Assembly: GCA_015233365.1 (NCBI GenBank)
Contig: JADFXU010000023.1
Span: 1 to 39,356, forward strand
DNA length: 39,356 nt
Reading direction: 5' to 3'
Source: Nitrospirota bacterium
Lineage (GTDB): Bacteria; Nitrospirota; Thermodesulfovibrionia; Thermodesulfovibrionales; Dissulfurispiraceae
How positions within the stretch are numbered: the stretch's first letter is position 1; each line of letters opens with the position of its first letter. Under the pieces are notes generated by a model that did not search any database, had not been told where the DNA came from, and saw only the letters and a program-made list of their open reading frames with translations. The translations under genes and the position numbers were made by a program. This document shows positions 24,180 through 34,400 of this stretch, piece after piece.

Positions 24180-24677
24180 ATGGCAGATGAACATTCGTTT
24201 GATATTGTGTGCGAAGTCGATATGCAGGAAGTAACCAACGCAGTGAGCCAGGCAACCAAGGAGATCGGCCAGCGTTTTGATTTCAAGGGCAGCAAGAGTT
24301 CCATAGATTTTGACAAGGGTAAGGGTACCTTAACGCTGGTATCCGATGATGAACAGAAGATGAAGGGTGTTATCGATATTCTCCAGTCGAAGCTGGTGAA
24401 GCGCGGCGTTGCGCTTAAGGCCCTCGGCTACGGCAAACTTGAAGCAGCGGCCGGAAATACCGTCAGGCAGGTCATAACGCTTCAACAGGGCATTCCCCAG
24501 GAGAAGGCCAAGGAAATAGTCAAAATCGTAAAAGACATGAAGCTCAAAGTGAACTCTGAAATTCAGAAAGATCAGGTGCGCGTAAGGGCGAAGAAAATAG
24601 ATGATTTGCAGGCTATTATGGCGCGTATCAAGGAACTGGATTTAGGCATACACATCCAGTTTTCCAATTACCGTTAA
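24180..24677 (+). CDS. yajQ: YajQ-family cyclic-di-GMP/nucleotide-binding protein
   Basis: The 165-aa protein is a typical YajQ: SFDIVCEVDMQEVTNAVSQA at the start, EIGQRFDFKGSKSSI, and LQAIMARIKELDLGIHIQFSNYR at the C-terminus. AGGAGG at 24169-24174 fits ATG 24180 better than the adjacent ATG 24177. Members bind nucleic acid and in some bacteria c-di-GMP, acting with transcription factors. It is a single-gene unit between a terminator and fabG. Confidence 0.94.
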   Translation: MADEHSFDIVCEVDMQEVTNAVSQATKEIGQRFDFKGSKSSIDFDKGKGTLTLVSDDEQKMKGVIDILQSKLVKRGVALKALGYGKLEAAAGNTVRQVITLQQGIPQEKAKEIVKIVKDMKLKVNSEIQKDQVRVRAKKIDDLQAIMARIKELDLGIHIQFSNYR

Positions 24678-24744
24678 AATAACTGGAAAATAGAAACTCG
24701 CGTTTGTTACAATGATAGCCGACTTTTGATATGGGTATAAAAAG

Positions 24745-25479
24745 ATGAAAGGACATACAGCTATAATCACGGGCTCCGGGCGCGGAATCGGCAAAGCGAT
24801 TGGCGAAGCCCTGGCCGGTCGTGGCGTTAATATCGTTGTCGTTGACGTCAATCTTGACATGGCCGAAGAGACGGCATCCGGCCTGGAGAAGTACGGTGTC
24901 AGGAGTGTAGGGTTAAAGGCGGACGTTTCCAGCCAGAATGAAGTGAGTGAAATTTTCGAACACGCAGTAAAAGAGTTCGGTAAGGTTGAGATACTGATCA
25001 ACAATGCCGGTATTACGAGAGACGGCCTTTTAATGCGAATGAAGGAAGACGATTGGGACGCTGTGATCGACATTAACCTGAAAGGCACATTCCTCTGCTC
25101 AAAAGAGGCTGTGAAGATAATGGCCAAACAGCGATACGGCCGCATAATCAATATTTCATCCGTAGTGGCATTCATGGGTAATCCCGGGCAGGCCAATTAC
25201 AGTGCTTCCAAGGCAGGTATCATTGGTCTGACTAAAACTGTAGCGAGAGAGTATGCGAGCAGGGGAATAACGGTCAATGCCGTTGCCCCGGGCTTTATTG
25301 AGACGGCTATGACCGCTGCGCTTTCGGAAAACGTGAAGCAGGAAATGATGAAGGCCATTCCAATCGGCAGATTCGGCAGTGTTGCCGATGTTGCTAATGC
25401 TGTGGTTTTTTTCGCATCTCCGGAATCGGGTTATATAAGCGGTCAGGTAATCCATGTGAACGGCGGCATGTATATGTAA
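24745..25479 (+). CDS. fabG: 3-oxoacyl-ACP reductase FabG
   Basis: The 244-aa short-chain dehydrogenase has TGSGRGIG (cofactor loop, residues 9-16), NNAGITRDG, Asn111, Ser139 and Y152SASK156 as catalytic residues. The C-terminus ISGQVIHVNGGMYM is typical of FabG. It reduces 3-oxoacyl-ACP with NADPH in fatty acid elongation. The following acpP and fabF confirm the role. fabD is not found upstream. The ribosome binding site is weak (AAAAAG). Confidence 0.94.
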   Translation: MKGHTAIITGSGRGIGKAIGEALAGRGVNIVVVDVNLDMAEETASGLEKYGVRSVGLKADVSSQNEVSEIFEHAVKEFGKVEILINNAGITRDGLLMRMKEDDWDAVIDINLKGTFLCSKEAVKIMAKQRYGRIINISSVVAFMGNPGQANYSASKAGIIGLTKTVAREYASRGITVNAVAPGFIETAMTAALSENVKQEMMKAIPIGRFGSVADVANAVVFFASPESGYISGQVIHVNGGMYM

Positions 25480-25480
25480 A

Positions 25481-25612
25481 AAGCGTACAGCGTACAGCGC
25501 TGTGCGTAAATTAGTTAATTGGATGCAGTTAAACCAATGAACCAATCAACTAATTAACCAATATATTATAATGTGCAATATGTATGTTTTTCGCTGCACG
25601 CTGTATGCGTAA
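25481..25612. repeat. Nested palindromic element between fabG and acpP
   Basis: The outer arms are GCGTACAGCGTACAGCG (25483-25499) and CGCTGCACGCTGTATGC (25592-25608), inverted with few mismatches. The inner arms are ATTAGTTAATTGG (25510-25522) and CCAATCAACTAAT (25542-25554), inverted with one mismatch. The whole can fold as a long imperfect hairpin. It looks like a REP- or MITE-like insertion inside an essential operon and has no coding potential. Confidence 0.7.
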
Positions 25613-25633
25613 TCTAAATTGTGGAGGGAGATA

Positions 25634-25864
25634 ATGGTAGACGAAAAAGTGAAGGAAATTATAGCAAAGCAGCTTGGAGTGGACCATGCGGAAGTGACGC
25701 CCGATGCCTCTTTTGTCGAGGACCTTGGGGCCGATTCGCTGGATACCGTAGAGTTGGTAATGGCTTTCGAGGAGGCATTCAATATAGAAATCCCTGATGA
25801 GGATGCCGAGAAAATAGCAAAAGTCAAGGACGCAGTAGATTATATAAAGAAAAAAGCTGCATGA
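25634..25864 (+). CDS. acpP: Acyl carrier protein
   Basis: The 76-aa acidic protein has [18 protein letters not shown], where Ser35 in DSL takes the phosphopantetheine arm. The start is ATG 25634, with GGAGGGAG upstream. An in-frame start at 25619 would add residues not found in the family. It carries growing acyl chains. The last bases overlap the fabF start (ATGA). Confidence 0.96.
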   Translation: MVDEKVKEIIAKQLGVDHAEVTPDASFVEDLGADSLDTVELVMAFEEAFNIEIPDEDAEKIAKVKDAVDYIKKKAA

Positions 25865-27111
25865 TTGAGAAGAGAAGAGTTGTTGTCACAGGCCTGGGCC
25901 TGATTACCCCTATCGGCATCGGTGTGGAAGAAACATGGGATGCCGCTGAGAAAGGAAAGTCAGGCATAGGGCCGATTACGCACTTTGATGCTTCTGCTAT
26001 GCCTGTCCGCATTGCCGGGGAGATAGAAGGTTTTGACCCGGCAAAATATATTGAGGCTAAAGAAATCAAAAAGATGGACCGTTTCATCCATCTTGCCGTT
26101 GGTGCTGCAACAATGGCTGTCGAAGATTCCGGTTTCAGGATTACTGCTGAAAACGCCGAAAGGGTGGGAGTGGTAATAGGTTCCGGTATGGGTGGACTCC
26201 CTGCCATTGAGCATTATCACAAGGCATTTCTGGAAAAAGGATATAGGCGGATCTCTCCGTTTTTCATTCCTATGCTTATCATCAATCTGGCTGCCGGCAC
26301 CGTATCTATAAAATTTGGGGCAAAGGGGCCTAACTCTGCTCCGGTAACGGCTTGTGCCACCGGCAGCCATTCCATAGGCGATGCCTGCAAAATAATTCAG
26401 CGGGGTGACGCGGACGCTATGATTGCAGGAGGGACGGAATCGTGCATTACAGCTCTGGGTGTCGGCGGGTTCGCTGTTATGAAAGCGCTTTCAACACGGA
26501 ATGATGCGCCTGAAAAGGCCAGCAGACCTTTTGATCTCGACAGGGATGGTTTTGTCATGGGAGAAGGGGCCGGGATCGTATTTATCGAAAGCCTCGAAAG
26601 CGCTCTTGCAAGGAACGCGAAGATTTATGCCGAAATTACAGGGTACGGCATGTCCAGTGACGCCTATCACATGACCACGCCCGCCCCTGAAGGCGAGGGT
26701 GCGGCAAGATGCATGAGAGCGGCATTAAAAGACGCCGGCCTTGAGCCGGAAAGGATTGATTACATAAATGCACATGGTACCTCTACAAAATATGGAGATG
26801 AACTCGAAACTGCGGCAATAAAGAAGGTATTCGGAGAGCATGCCTACAAATTATGCGTCAGTTCTACCAAGTCGATGGTGGGACATCTTTTGGGAGCGGC
26901 AGGGGGTGTGGAGGCAATACTCTCGATTCTCAGTATTTGCCGCGGCAAAGTACTTCCAACGATTAACCTGGACACTCCCGACCCCGAATGTGATCTCGAT
27001 TTTGTCCCCAACAAAGCAAGAGAAGTCGATGTAACTTTTGCGCTGTCAAATTCTTTCGGTTTCGGGGGAACAAATGCCTGTCTTATCTTCGGGAAATATC
27101 CAGGGAATTGA
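25861..27111 (+). CDS. fabF: 3-oxoacyl-ACP synthase II FabF
   Basis: The 416-aa condensing enzyme has the Cys-His-His triad: Cys165 in [12 protein letters not shown], His305 in [11 protein letters not shown], and His342 in [27 protein letters not shown] opens the chain and [12 protein letters not shown] closes it. It elongates acyl-ACP with malonyl-ACP. It overlaps acpP by 4 bp and rnc by 38 bp. Confidence 0.96.
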   Translation: MIEKRRVVVTGLGLITPIGIGVEETWDAAEKGKSGIGPITHFDASAMPVRIAGEIEGFDPAKYIEAKEIKKMDRFIHLAVGAATMAVEDSGFRITAENAERVGVVIGSGMGGLPAIEHYHKAFLEKGYRRISPFFIPMLIINLAAGTVSIKFGAKGPNSAPVTACATGSHSIGDACKIIQRGDADAMIAGGTESCITALGVGGFAVMKALSTRNDAPEKASRPFDLDRDGFVMGEGAGIVFIESLESALARNAKIYAEITGYGMSSDAYHMTTPAPEGEGAARCMRAALKDAGLEPERIDYINAHGTSTKYGDELETAAIKKVFGEHAYKLCVSSTKSMVGHLLGAAGGVEAILSILSICRGKVLPTINLDTPDPECDLDFVPNKAREVDVTFALSNSFGFGGTNACLIFGKYPGN

Positions 27112-27781
27112 AGATTCTCTCGGTTATACGTTTAAACACAAGTCGCTTCTTGTAACTGCCCTTACACATAAGTCATATCACCACGAAAATGTAGGCGCTG
27201 CGCAGAACCATAATGAGCGGATGGAATTTCTCGGTGATTCCGTACTCGGACTTATCATAGCAGAGGCACTCTATCTGGTAAAAGACTCTCTCAGCGAAGC
27301 CGGTATGTCAAAAATAAAATCCTATCTGGTGAAAGAGCAGGTGCTTTTTGAAATGGCCTCCAGGCTGTCGCTCGGCGATTATCTGAGTCTTGGAAAAGGG
27401 GAGGAATCTACCGGAGGCCGACAAAAGAGGTCGGTCTTGTCCAATGCGTTCGAAGCCCTGGTCGGAGCGGTTTTTCTGGACAGCGATTATTTAACTGCCA
27501 AAGAGATTGTATTGAGAGTCTTCAACGAAAGCATCGAACGCGCGATCCTCAAGAAAGAGGCCTACGACTTCAAAAGCGATCTTCAGGAGAAGGTCCAGAG
27601 CGTTTTAGGTACACTCCCGGAGTACAGGATAGTCAGGCAGGAGGGTGAGGAGCACAAAAAGGTATTCACGACTGAAGTATACGTACACGGAAAGCTGTTC
27701 GGCACCGGTTCCGGCAAGAGCAAGAAGGAATCTCAGATGGCAGCGGCAAAAGAGGCCCTTGAAAAATTGGAGCATGAATAA
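27074..27781 (+). CDS. rnc: Ribonuclease III
   Basis: The 235-aa protein has the RNase III catalytic signature [20 protein letters not shown] (about residues 42-61) and a C-terminal double-stranded RNA-binding domain (about 160-232, ending [20 protein letters not shown]). The start is ATG 27074 with GGGGGAAC upstream; an earlier ATG at 27038 lies further inside fabF and adds non-family residues. The 38-bp overlap with fabF implies coupling. It processes rRNA precursors and other structured RNAs. The order fabF-rnc is common in bacteria. Confidence 0.95.
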   Translation: MPVLSSGNIQGIEDSLGYTFKHKSLLVTALTHKSYHHENVGAAQNHNERMEFLGDSVLGLIIAEALYLVKDSLSEAGMSKIKSYLVKEQVLFEMASRLSLGDYLSLGKGEESTGGRQKRSVLSNAFEALVGAVFLDSDYLTAKEIVLRVFNESIERAILKKEAYDFKSDLQEKVQSVLGTLPEYRIVRQEGEEHKKVFTTEVYVHGKLFGTGSGKSKKESQMAAAKEALEKLEHE

Positions 27782-29021
27782 GAAGATAGTCTCCTGGTGT
27801 CTTTTTGATTTTGCCTCTTCCAGTTATTCGGCAATTATTCTGGCAGTCATATTCCCTGTTTACTATACCGGTTTTATCGTCGGCAACGCAGCCGGGCAGG
27901 GCGATGTCTGGTGGGGAAGGGCCATATCGGCAAGTATGGCGATTGTTGCCATAAGTTCCCCTGTCCTTGGCGGAATAGCTGATTACGCAAGATTGCGGAA
28001 AAAGCTCCTCTTTACCTATACGGCTTTGTGCGTTATCTCTGTTGCGGCCCTTTATTTTTTGCGAAAGGGCATGACGGCGGAGGGGTTCACACTTATTGTG
28101 CTTGCCACTGTGGGGATGGAGGGGGGGCTTGTTTTTTATAATTCCTTTCTTACTGAAATTGCCGCGCGTGAGTACCAGGGAAGGGTTTCGTCCTGGGGTT
28201 TTGCAACCGGATATGCCGGGTCGATTGCATCGCTTTGCTTTGCTTTGCTGCTTATAGACAAAGGGTCTCTGACGGCTGTATGGCCTATGTCGGCACTTTT
28301 TTTTGCACTCTTTTCACTTCCTGCTTTCCTTTTCCTGCCGGCTGACTGCACTTCCGGGGTGCGAATACCGGAAGCCGCCAAAGCAGGCTTCCGCCAGTCT
28401 TTAGACACGCTAAAGAGAATATGGGCGCACAGGGAGCAGAAGAAGCTTCTGATCGCTTATCTCCTTTATGCGGACGGCGTCAATACAGTCATCGTCTTTT
28501 CGAGTATTTTTGCTGCAACGACACTTCATTTTAGTCCGCGGGAATTGATTCTGGTGTATCTTACCGTCCAGTTTACAGCTCTTTGCGGCGCTTTTTTGCT
28601 GGCAAAGCCCACTGATGTCTGGGGACCCAGGAAAGTAGTGGTACTCTCTTTATATTTGTGGATAATGGTATCGGTTGCCGCATTCTTCGTTGCGTCAAAG
28701 TTATATTTTTTTATTATTGCTTCCGCAGCGGGACTTGGGCTCGGCACGGTGCAGGCGGCGACGAGGGCCTTTTATGCGCAGTTCATTCCTGAGGGCCGGG
28801 AATCAGAGTATTTCGGTGTTTACTCTCTGATGGGCAAGACATCTGCCATTGCGGGGCCTCTTCTTTTCGGCTACGTATCTTCGACCTTCGGCAGCCAGCG
28901 TCCGGCAGTGCTTTCGGTAAGTGTTTTTTTCATTCTCGGTCTTTTGATTGTGCGGACGGTCAAAGGCGGCGGGCCCAACGTCAAAAAGATTATGCCGGAT
29001 CGTCCAGGTCCGCTTTCATGA
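27774..29021 (+). CDS. MFS transporter, UMF1/Atg22-like family
   Basis: The 415-aa product starts [20 protein letters not shown], the UMF1-family signature. About 12 transmembrane segments follow. GGIADYARLRKKLLF is the loop 2-3 motif and GTVQAATRAFYAQFIPEGRE lies in the second half. The true start is ATG 27774, overlapping the rnc end by 8 bp; an in-frame start inside rnc is not credible. The substrate is unknown. It ends directly against the convergent rhlE. Confidence 0.9.
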   Translation: MNKKIVSWCLFDFASSSYSAIILAVIFPVYYTGFIVGNAAGQGDVWWGRAISASMAIVAISSPVLGGIADYARLRKKLLFTYTALCVISVAALYFLRKGMTAEGFTLIVLATVGMEGGLVFYNSFLTEIAAREYQGRVSSWGFATGYAGSIASLCFALLLIDKGSLTAVWPMSALFFALFSLPAFLFLPADCTSGVRIPEAAKAGFRQSLDTLKRIWAHREQKKLLIAYLLYADGVNTVIVFSSIFAATTLHFSPRELILVYLTVQFTALCGAFLLAKPTDVWGPRKVVVLSLYLWIMVSVAAFFVASKLYFFIIASAAGLGLGTVQAATRAFYAQFIPEGRESEYFGVYSLMGKTSAIAGPLLFGYVSSTFGSQRPAVLSVSVFFILGLLIVRTVKGGGPNVKKIMPDRPGPLS

Positions 29022-30302
29022 TTACGAAGAGTGCACAGAAGAACGGAAGGGCTTACGGACCGCTGCCGGCTGTCTGGCCCCTTGTCTTGTCCTTATCGGT
29101 GCGCCTGACGTTCTTTGCTGCCGCATGCGCTGCGGTGTGCGCGGCGGTCGGGCAAATTCGGTATCGCGCACCGGAGCCGACTTCTTGTAGTCGAAGCCGT
29201 CCAGAGTACGACGTTCCACCTTCTCACCGAGAACGCGTTCGATGCTGCGCACTATGTCCTCGTCTTCACGGACAATGAAAGTAAAGGCATCGCCGGTTTT
29301 TGCTGCGCGGCCGGTGCGGCCGATGCGGTGCGTGTATGCGTCGGCAGTGTCAGGCATGTCATAGTTGATGACGTGAGAGATGCTTGAAACATCGATGCCG
29401 CGGGCCGCGATATCGGTCGCAACAAGGATCTGATACGAACCATCACGAAATCCGTCAAGCGCCTCCTGACGTTTGTTCTGCGACAGGTTTCCCTGCAACG
29501 ACGCGGCGCGGTAGCCCGCTTTTTCCAACTGCTGCCCCACGCGCTTGGCACGGTGTTTGGTGCGCGTGAAGATGAGGACCGACTCGGTGTCTGTATGGTG
29601 CAGCAGTTCGATGAGAAGAGCTGTCTTGAGATGCTGATTGACCGGGTAGAGCGCGTGACAGACAGTGTCTGCCGGTGCGGTGTGGCCGATCTGTACAATG
29701 ACCGGTGCGTGAAGGACTTCCTGGACTAAGCTCCGGATGTCATCGGGCATGGTTGCAGAGAACAGGAGCGTCTGACGCTTTGCGGGGACATGCCTGATGA
29801 TCTTCCGGATATCAGGCAGGAATCCCATATCGAACATGCGGTCTGCCTCGTCCAGCACAAGCACTTCCATCTGCGAAAGGTTGATTGTGCCCTGACCGAT
29901 GTGATCGAGCAGTCGTCCGGGACAGGCCACGACAATCTCGACGCCTGCACGCAACTTCTGTATCTGCAGGTTCATGCTCACGCCGCCGTAGACGGTTGTG
30001 CTCCGGAGACCGGTCTGCCTTCCCAGGCTGCGGATCGCCTCGCAGATCTGCTCTGACAGTTCGCGGGTGGGGGCGATGACGAGGGCGCGGACACCGCGGC
30101 GCGGTCCTTTCATCAATCGATCTAAAATCGGCAGCACGAAGGCTGCGGTTTTGCCTGTTCCGGTCTGGGCAAGGGCCATAACGTCATGGCCCTGGAGAAC
30201 CGGCGGGATTGCCTCCCGCTGGACAGGGGTAGGTGTGTCATAGCCGAGCGCCTTGACGCCGGCCGTAATCTGCGGATGAAGATTGAACGAAATAAAACTC
30301 AT
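29022..30302 (-). CDS. rhlE: DEAD-box RNA helicase RhlE
   Basis: The 426-aa protein has the DEAD-box motif series: Q-motif GYDTPTPVQREAIP, AQTGTGKTAA, PTRELSEQI, DEAD in VLDEADRMFD, SAT, and HRIGRTGRA. A basic C-terminal tail follows (about residues 370-426, rich in Arg, Gln and Pro), typical of RhlE. It remodels RNA and is often important in the cold or in ribosome assembly, in keeping with the cspA gene 560 bp away on the same strand. AGAGGT precedes the ATG. GC content is higher than in the fab cluster. Confidence 0.93.
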   Translation of the reverse strand: MSFISFNLHPQITAGVKALGYDTPTPVQREAIPPVLQGHDVMALAQTGTGKTAAFVLPILDRLMKGPRRGVRALVIAPTRELSEQICEAIRSLGRQTGLRSTTVYGGVSMNLQIQKLRAGVEIVVACPGRLLDHIGQGTINLSQMEVLVLDEADRMFDMGFLPDIRKIIRHVPAKRQTLLFSATMPDDIRSLVQEVLHAPVIVQIGHTAPADTVCHALYPVNQHLKTALLIELLHHTDTESVLIFTRTKHRAKRVGQQLEKAGYRAASLQGNLSQNKRQEALDGFRDGSYQILVATDIAARGIDVSSISHVINYDMPDTADAYTHRIGRTGRAAKTGDAFTFIVREDEDIVRSIERVLGEKVERRTLDGFDYKKSAPVRDTEFARPPRTPQRMRQQRTSGAPIRTRQGARQPAAVRKPFRSSVHSS

Positions 30303-30420
30303 TTATACCTCTTTCTTATAGATGCAGGACTTATTTGCCGAAAAGCCGCAATAATTAAACGGGATAATCGCGCTTGTCCCAATTTCTGTAGTTTATTATA
30401 TTAACAACTGTGCCTGAGAT

Positions 30421-30807
30421 CTAAACAGAGATCTCTTGTGTGTACTGTATGGCAACTTCGTAGACAATCGTTGAGTGGCCGACAGAAGGACCGTCGCCTT
30501 CGCAGGTGAGATCTCCCTTAGCGGTCTCTCTGCGGTTTCTGACCATCCCGTTAATGACCTGGGTGAGATCGAACCCGCCATCGACGCATTCCTTGCTCAG
30601 GCAGTCTATCCTGAACAACGCGGAACTGCCGGGAAAGAAATTAACAACCCTTGGCAGCGATTTTTGTATGCCCTTCTGATTGTATGTCATCTTGATCGAG
30701 ATGCCTGCAACCTCCGGAAATTGGGCCTCCACAAAACCTGCGTCGAGCTTCCTCTGCCGCCTTTCCATCCTTGCTGCATTCTTTCTGCTGTTCATGCTGT
30801 TGTTCAT
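30421..30807 (-). CDS. Conserved hypothetical protein linked to cspA (128 aa)
   Basis: I do not recognise a named function. The N-terminus is basic and helical (NAARMERRQRKLDAGFVEAQF). Then come ISIKMTYNQKGIQKSLPRVV, a Cys pair (DCLSKECVDGGFDL), and a strand-rich C-terminus ending IVYEVAIQYTQE. There is no signal peptide or membrane segment. GAAAGGGGAAAG precedes the ATG. It lies 56 bp after cspA on the same strand with a hairpin between, so the two are probably co-transcribed. A role with RNA or cold response is suggested only by this linkage. Confidence 0.75.
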   Translation of the reverse strand: MNNSMNSRKNAARMERRQRKLDAGFVEAQFPEVAGISIKMTYNQKGIQKSLPRVVNFFPGSSALFRIDCLSKECVDGGFDLTQVINGMVRNRRETAKGDLTCEGDGPSVGHSTIVYEVAIQYTQEISV

Positions 30808-30823
30808 CTTTCCCCTTTCAATG

Positions 30824-30854
30824 AGAAGGTCCCCTCCAGCGGAAAGGACCTTCT
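30824..30854 (-). other. Hairpin between cspA and the 128-aa gene
   Basis: AGAAGGTCC (30824-30832) and GGACCTTCT (30846-30854) form a perfect 9-bp stem with a 13-nt loop. No T run follows on the minus strand. It may be an mRNA processing or stability element that lowers expression of the downstream gene. Confidence 0.5.
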
Positions 30855-30863
30855 TACCGTCAA

Positions 30864-31064
30864 TTACAATTTAACGACATTGACCGCCTTGGGGCCTTTC
30901 GGTCCTTTTTCGGTATCAAAACTGACCTTGTCACCCTCGGCAAGACTTTTAAAGCCGTTACCCTGGATGGATGAATGGTGGACAAATGCTTCACTTCCGT
31001 CTTCATTAGTGATGAATCCAAAACCTTTGCTGTCGTTAAACCATTTTACTGTTCCTTGTTCCAT
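30864..31064 (-). CDS. cspA: Cold-shock protein
   Basis: The 66-aa protein is one cold-shock domain: [20 protein letters not shown] (RNP1 KGFGFI), EAFVHHSSI (RNP2-like), and [13 protein letters not shown] at the end. It binds single-stranded RNA/DNA as a chaperone. AAGGAGG lies before the ATG. It heads a minus-strand unit with the 128-aa gene. Whether it is induced by cold cannot be told; the long leader is compatible. Confidence 0.96.
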   Translation of the reverse strand: MEQGTVKWFNDSKGFGFITNEDGSEAFVHHSSIQGNGFKSLAEGDKVSFDTEKGPKGPKAVNVVKL

Positions 31065-31112
31065 TTCCTTTTACCTCCTTATCTTCAGACTCAAATTCCA
31101 GAAGGTCTCAAC

Positions 31113-31146
31113 AAAAAAGGCCACAAAGTCAAAAGTCTTCGTGGCC
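31113..31146 (-). promoter_or_regulatory. Terminator-like hairpin in the cspA leader
   Basis: On the minus strand GGCCACGAAG...CTTTGTGGCC forms a stem (plus-strand arms 31119-31124 and 31141-31146, with more pairs inside), followed by six T. No minus-strand gene lies upstream in the window, so the hairpin belongs to the cspA leader. Its 5' arm shares GCCACGAAG with the nikM leader hairpin. Confidence 0.5.
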
Positions 31147-31415
31147 TCATAAACGGCAAAAACTTCCAAAATTCTATTTGTAGAATAGCATACTTATGCA
31201 TAATTATTCAAGGAGCCGTATATAAGGATTGCAATGCAGCATAAAGAGATCACAGCATGCCCTGGCCGATTCAAATGTGGAGGGCGGTTATATGGTATAG
31301 TTAATCATTGAGAACAACAGCCCTCTGATGCACGCTTTCCCCCTTACACGGGGTTCCAATTATATAGACCGGAAGTCCTCTGTTGATTAAGATATCCAAG
31401 GAGGGAACCTCAAAG
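31147..31415. other. Intergenic region between cspA and the glucan synthase
   Basis: Apart from the cspA promoter and leader, this divergent spacer holds no gene I can support. TATAGT at about 31296-31301 is a possible -10 for the + strand gene, but no matching -35 at standard spacing is clear. No tRNA-like fold was found. Confidence 0.4.
31182..31211 (-). promoter_or_regulatory. Predicted promoter for cspA
   Basis: On the minus strand TTGAAT (31211-31206), 18 bp, TATTCT (31187-31182). It lies about 120 bp upstream of cspA and would give a leader of roughly 110 nt that includes the hairpin. Confidence 0.4.
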
Positions 31416-34400
31416 TTGAAGATGAGCAGTAAGACCATGCCCGGAAATCTGACGCATTTGCGTGCTAGCTTCCGTGGAACAGACCTGGCACAAAAGTGCG
31501 CTGTCTGCGAGCCTCCGCTGCGATCTGAATTGTTCAGCAGCGATCAGATGGAGCAGCACGGCAAGACCCTCGCAGGCTTGCACAAATTGAGCACCGGATA
31601 TCATCCTGATCAGCTCCTGGCCCGACTGGCCGACAATGAGGGCGTCCTGACCGGGACCCGCAGCCTGCTTATGGAGGCGGTCACGACTGACCGCCGGATT
31701 ACGCCGGCAGGTGAATGGCTGCTCGATAACTTCTACCTGATCGAAGAACAGATCCGCACGGCCAGGAGACACTTGCCTAAGGGGTACAGCAGGGAGCTTC
31801 CCCGCTTACTGGACGGTCTTTCAGCCGGGCTTCCGCGCGTGTATGACATCGCTTTGGAGACTATCTCACACAGTGATGGCCGGATAGATCCGCAAAGTCT
31901 CAGCAGGTTCGTTGCAGCCTACCAGACAGTCACTGTCCTGAAATTGGGAGAATTGTGGGCCATCCCTATTATGCTGCGGCTCGCGTTGATCGAGAATCTC
32001 CGACGCGTTGGGGCACGGATCGCTGCAGACAGGCTCGACCGGAACCAGGCTGATTATTGGGCTGACCGGATTACCGAGATCGCAGGGAAGGACCCGAAGA
32101 GTCTGATATTGGTCATCGCGGACATGGCGCGGTCGAACCCGCCGCTGAGGAGCGCGTTCGTTGCTGAATTTGCCCGCCGGCTTCAGGGTCAGGGTCCCGC
32201 ACTGGCAATGCCGCTCACATGGATTGAACAGCGACTCTCCGAGTCCAGTCTGACGATCGACCATTTGGTGCAGTCGGAGAACCAACAACAAGCAGCTGAT
32301 CAGGTCTCGATGAGCAACAGCATCGGCAGCCTGCGTTTCCTTGGCACGATGGACTGGCGGGAGTTCGTCGAGACGATGAGCGTTGTCGAACAGACCCTGC
32401 GTGAAGACGTCGGCGGTACGTATGGCAAAATGGACTTTTCTACCCGTGACCGTTACCGTCACGTGGTGGAGAAGATAGCGAAGAGCGGCAGGCTGTCGGA
32501 AGTCGAAGTGGCAGCCGAAGCGGTCCGGCTCGCGCACAAGAATATGACCGATAAAGAGGGCACTCGCGGCAGATATGATCGCGAGGCACATGTGGGCTAT
32601 TATCTGATCGACAAGGGATTGCCGCAGCTTGAAGAGTTGGCACATGTGCGATTGTCTGTCTCCGGGGCCGTTCGAAAAGTGAGTTCAAGGTTCCCGTTGC
32701 TCTTCTATCTGGGCACGGTCATGCTCATGATTGCGATTTTCACCGGGTGGTTGCTGACGAAGGCGCATGGGGACGGCTTAAACAATTGGCTGCTAGTGAT
32801 GACCGGTGTCCTCCCATTGCTTTGTGCAAGTCAGCTCGCGGTTGCAGTGGTGAACTGGCTTGCGACATTACTGGTAATTCCGCGGCAGCTGCCGCGAATG
32901 GACTTTTCCAAAGGCATTCCTCCTGAAGCCCGGACCCTCACGATTATCCCGACCATGCTGACAAGCGCCGAAAAGATCGATGACCTGATCGAGGCGCTGG
33001 AAGTCAGGTTCCTTGCAAATCGTGATGAAAACCTGCACTTCGGCCTGCTTACTGATTTTCAGGATGCGGCCGAGGAGACACTGCCGGAGGATGAAACGCT
33101 ATTACTGTTGGCCCGGCTCGGAATTGAAGGACTGAATGAAAAGTACGTGAATGCAAAAGGCGATACGTTCTTTCTTTTTCACCGTCCTCGCCGATGGAAC
33201 GCCAGGGAGCAGGTTTGGATGGGTTATGAGCGCAAGCGAGGGAAGCTGTCGGAATTGAATGCCTTATTGCGCGAAACACATGATCATTCGGGAAACCGTT
33301 TTTCACTCGTTGTCGGCAATACTGCGGTGCTGTTAAACGTAAGGTACGTGATCACCCTTGACACGGATACCCAGCTTCCGCGCGATGCGGCGAGGCAGCT
33401 GGTGGGAGCCATGGCGCATCCGCTGAATCATGCGCGCTACGACAAAGACAAACAGCGCATTGTTGCCGGGTACGGCATCCTTCAGCCGCGTGTAGCAGTG
33501 AGCCTGCCGGGCACAAACCGCTCACGTTATGCACGCATGTACGGGAGTGATCCGGGCATTGACCCGTACACTCGTGCAGTATCGGATGTCTACCAGGACC
33601 TCTTCCTTGAAGGTTCTTTTATCGGAAAGGGTATCTATGAGGTCGACGCCTTCGAGCAGGCGCTGGCCGGATGCTTTCCCGAGAACCGGATCCTCAGCCA
33701 TGACCTTATCGAAGGATGTTACGCGCGCGCGGGGCTGTTGAGTGATGTAATGGTTTACGAGGAGTATCCATATAGCTACGGCGCGGACGTGAGCCGCCGG
33801 CACCGGTGGATTCGCGGGGATTGGCAGCTTGTGCGCTGGCTGCTGCCGGGTGTTCCCGGCCCCGACGGGCAGCGCCGGAAGAATCCCCTATCGCTGCTGT
33901 CCCGATGGAAGCTCTTCGATAACCTTCGGCGCAGTCTCGCGCCTTCGGCATTGACGCTTCTCGTACTGCTCGGCTGGACGGTCCTGGCATCGCCATGGTT
34001 CTGGACCTTGTCCGTGATCGGGATCATTTTTATTCCTTCTTTAATATCCTCTGTCCTGGATCTGCTTAAGAAGCCGGATGATGTGCTTTTCGGGCAGCAT
34101 CTCACTGCTGTGGGGCGCTCCGCCGCCAGGCGATTTGTTCAGGTTGTGTTTACACTTGCCTGTCTCCCGTACGAGGCGTTTTTCAGTTTGGATGCAATTG
34201 TGCGTACGGCGTGGAGAATGCTGGTCACGCACAAGCGACTCCTCGAATGGAGTCCGTCAGGCGACCCGGATCGAAATAGCCGCAATTCCCGTATGGGTGG
34301 TCTCCCCGGCGTCTGCCGGACGATGTGGTTCGCCCCCTTTCTTGCTGTCTCAGCAATAATCTGTCTCGCACTTTTCAATCCAGCCGCCCTCGTAGCTGCT

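Noticed and set aside
29022..29400. Plus-strand frames overlapping the rhlE tail
   Set aside because: They oppose the DEAD-box helicase frame and have Cys/Arg-rich shadow composition.
31866..32645. Minus-strand 259-codon frame
   Set aside because: It is the antisense shadow of the glucan synthase, whose + strand frame matches known domains before, through and after this region.
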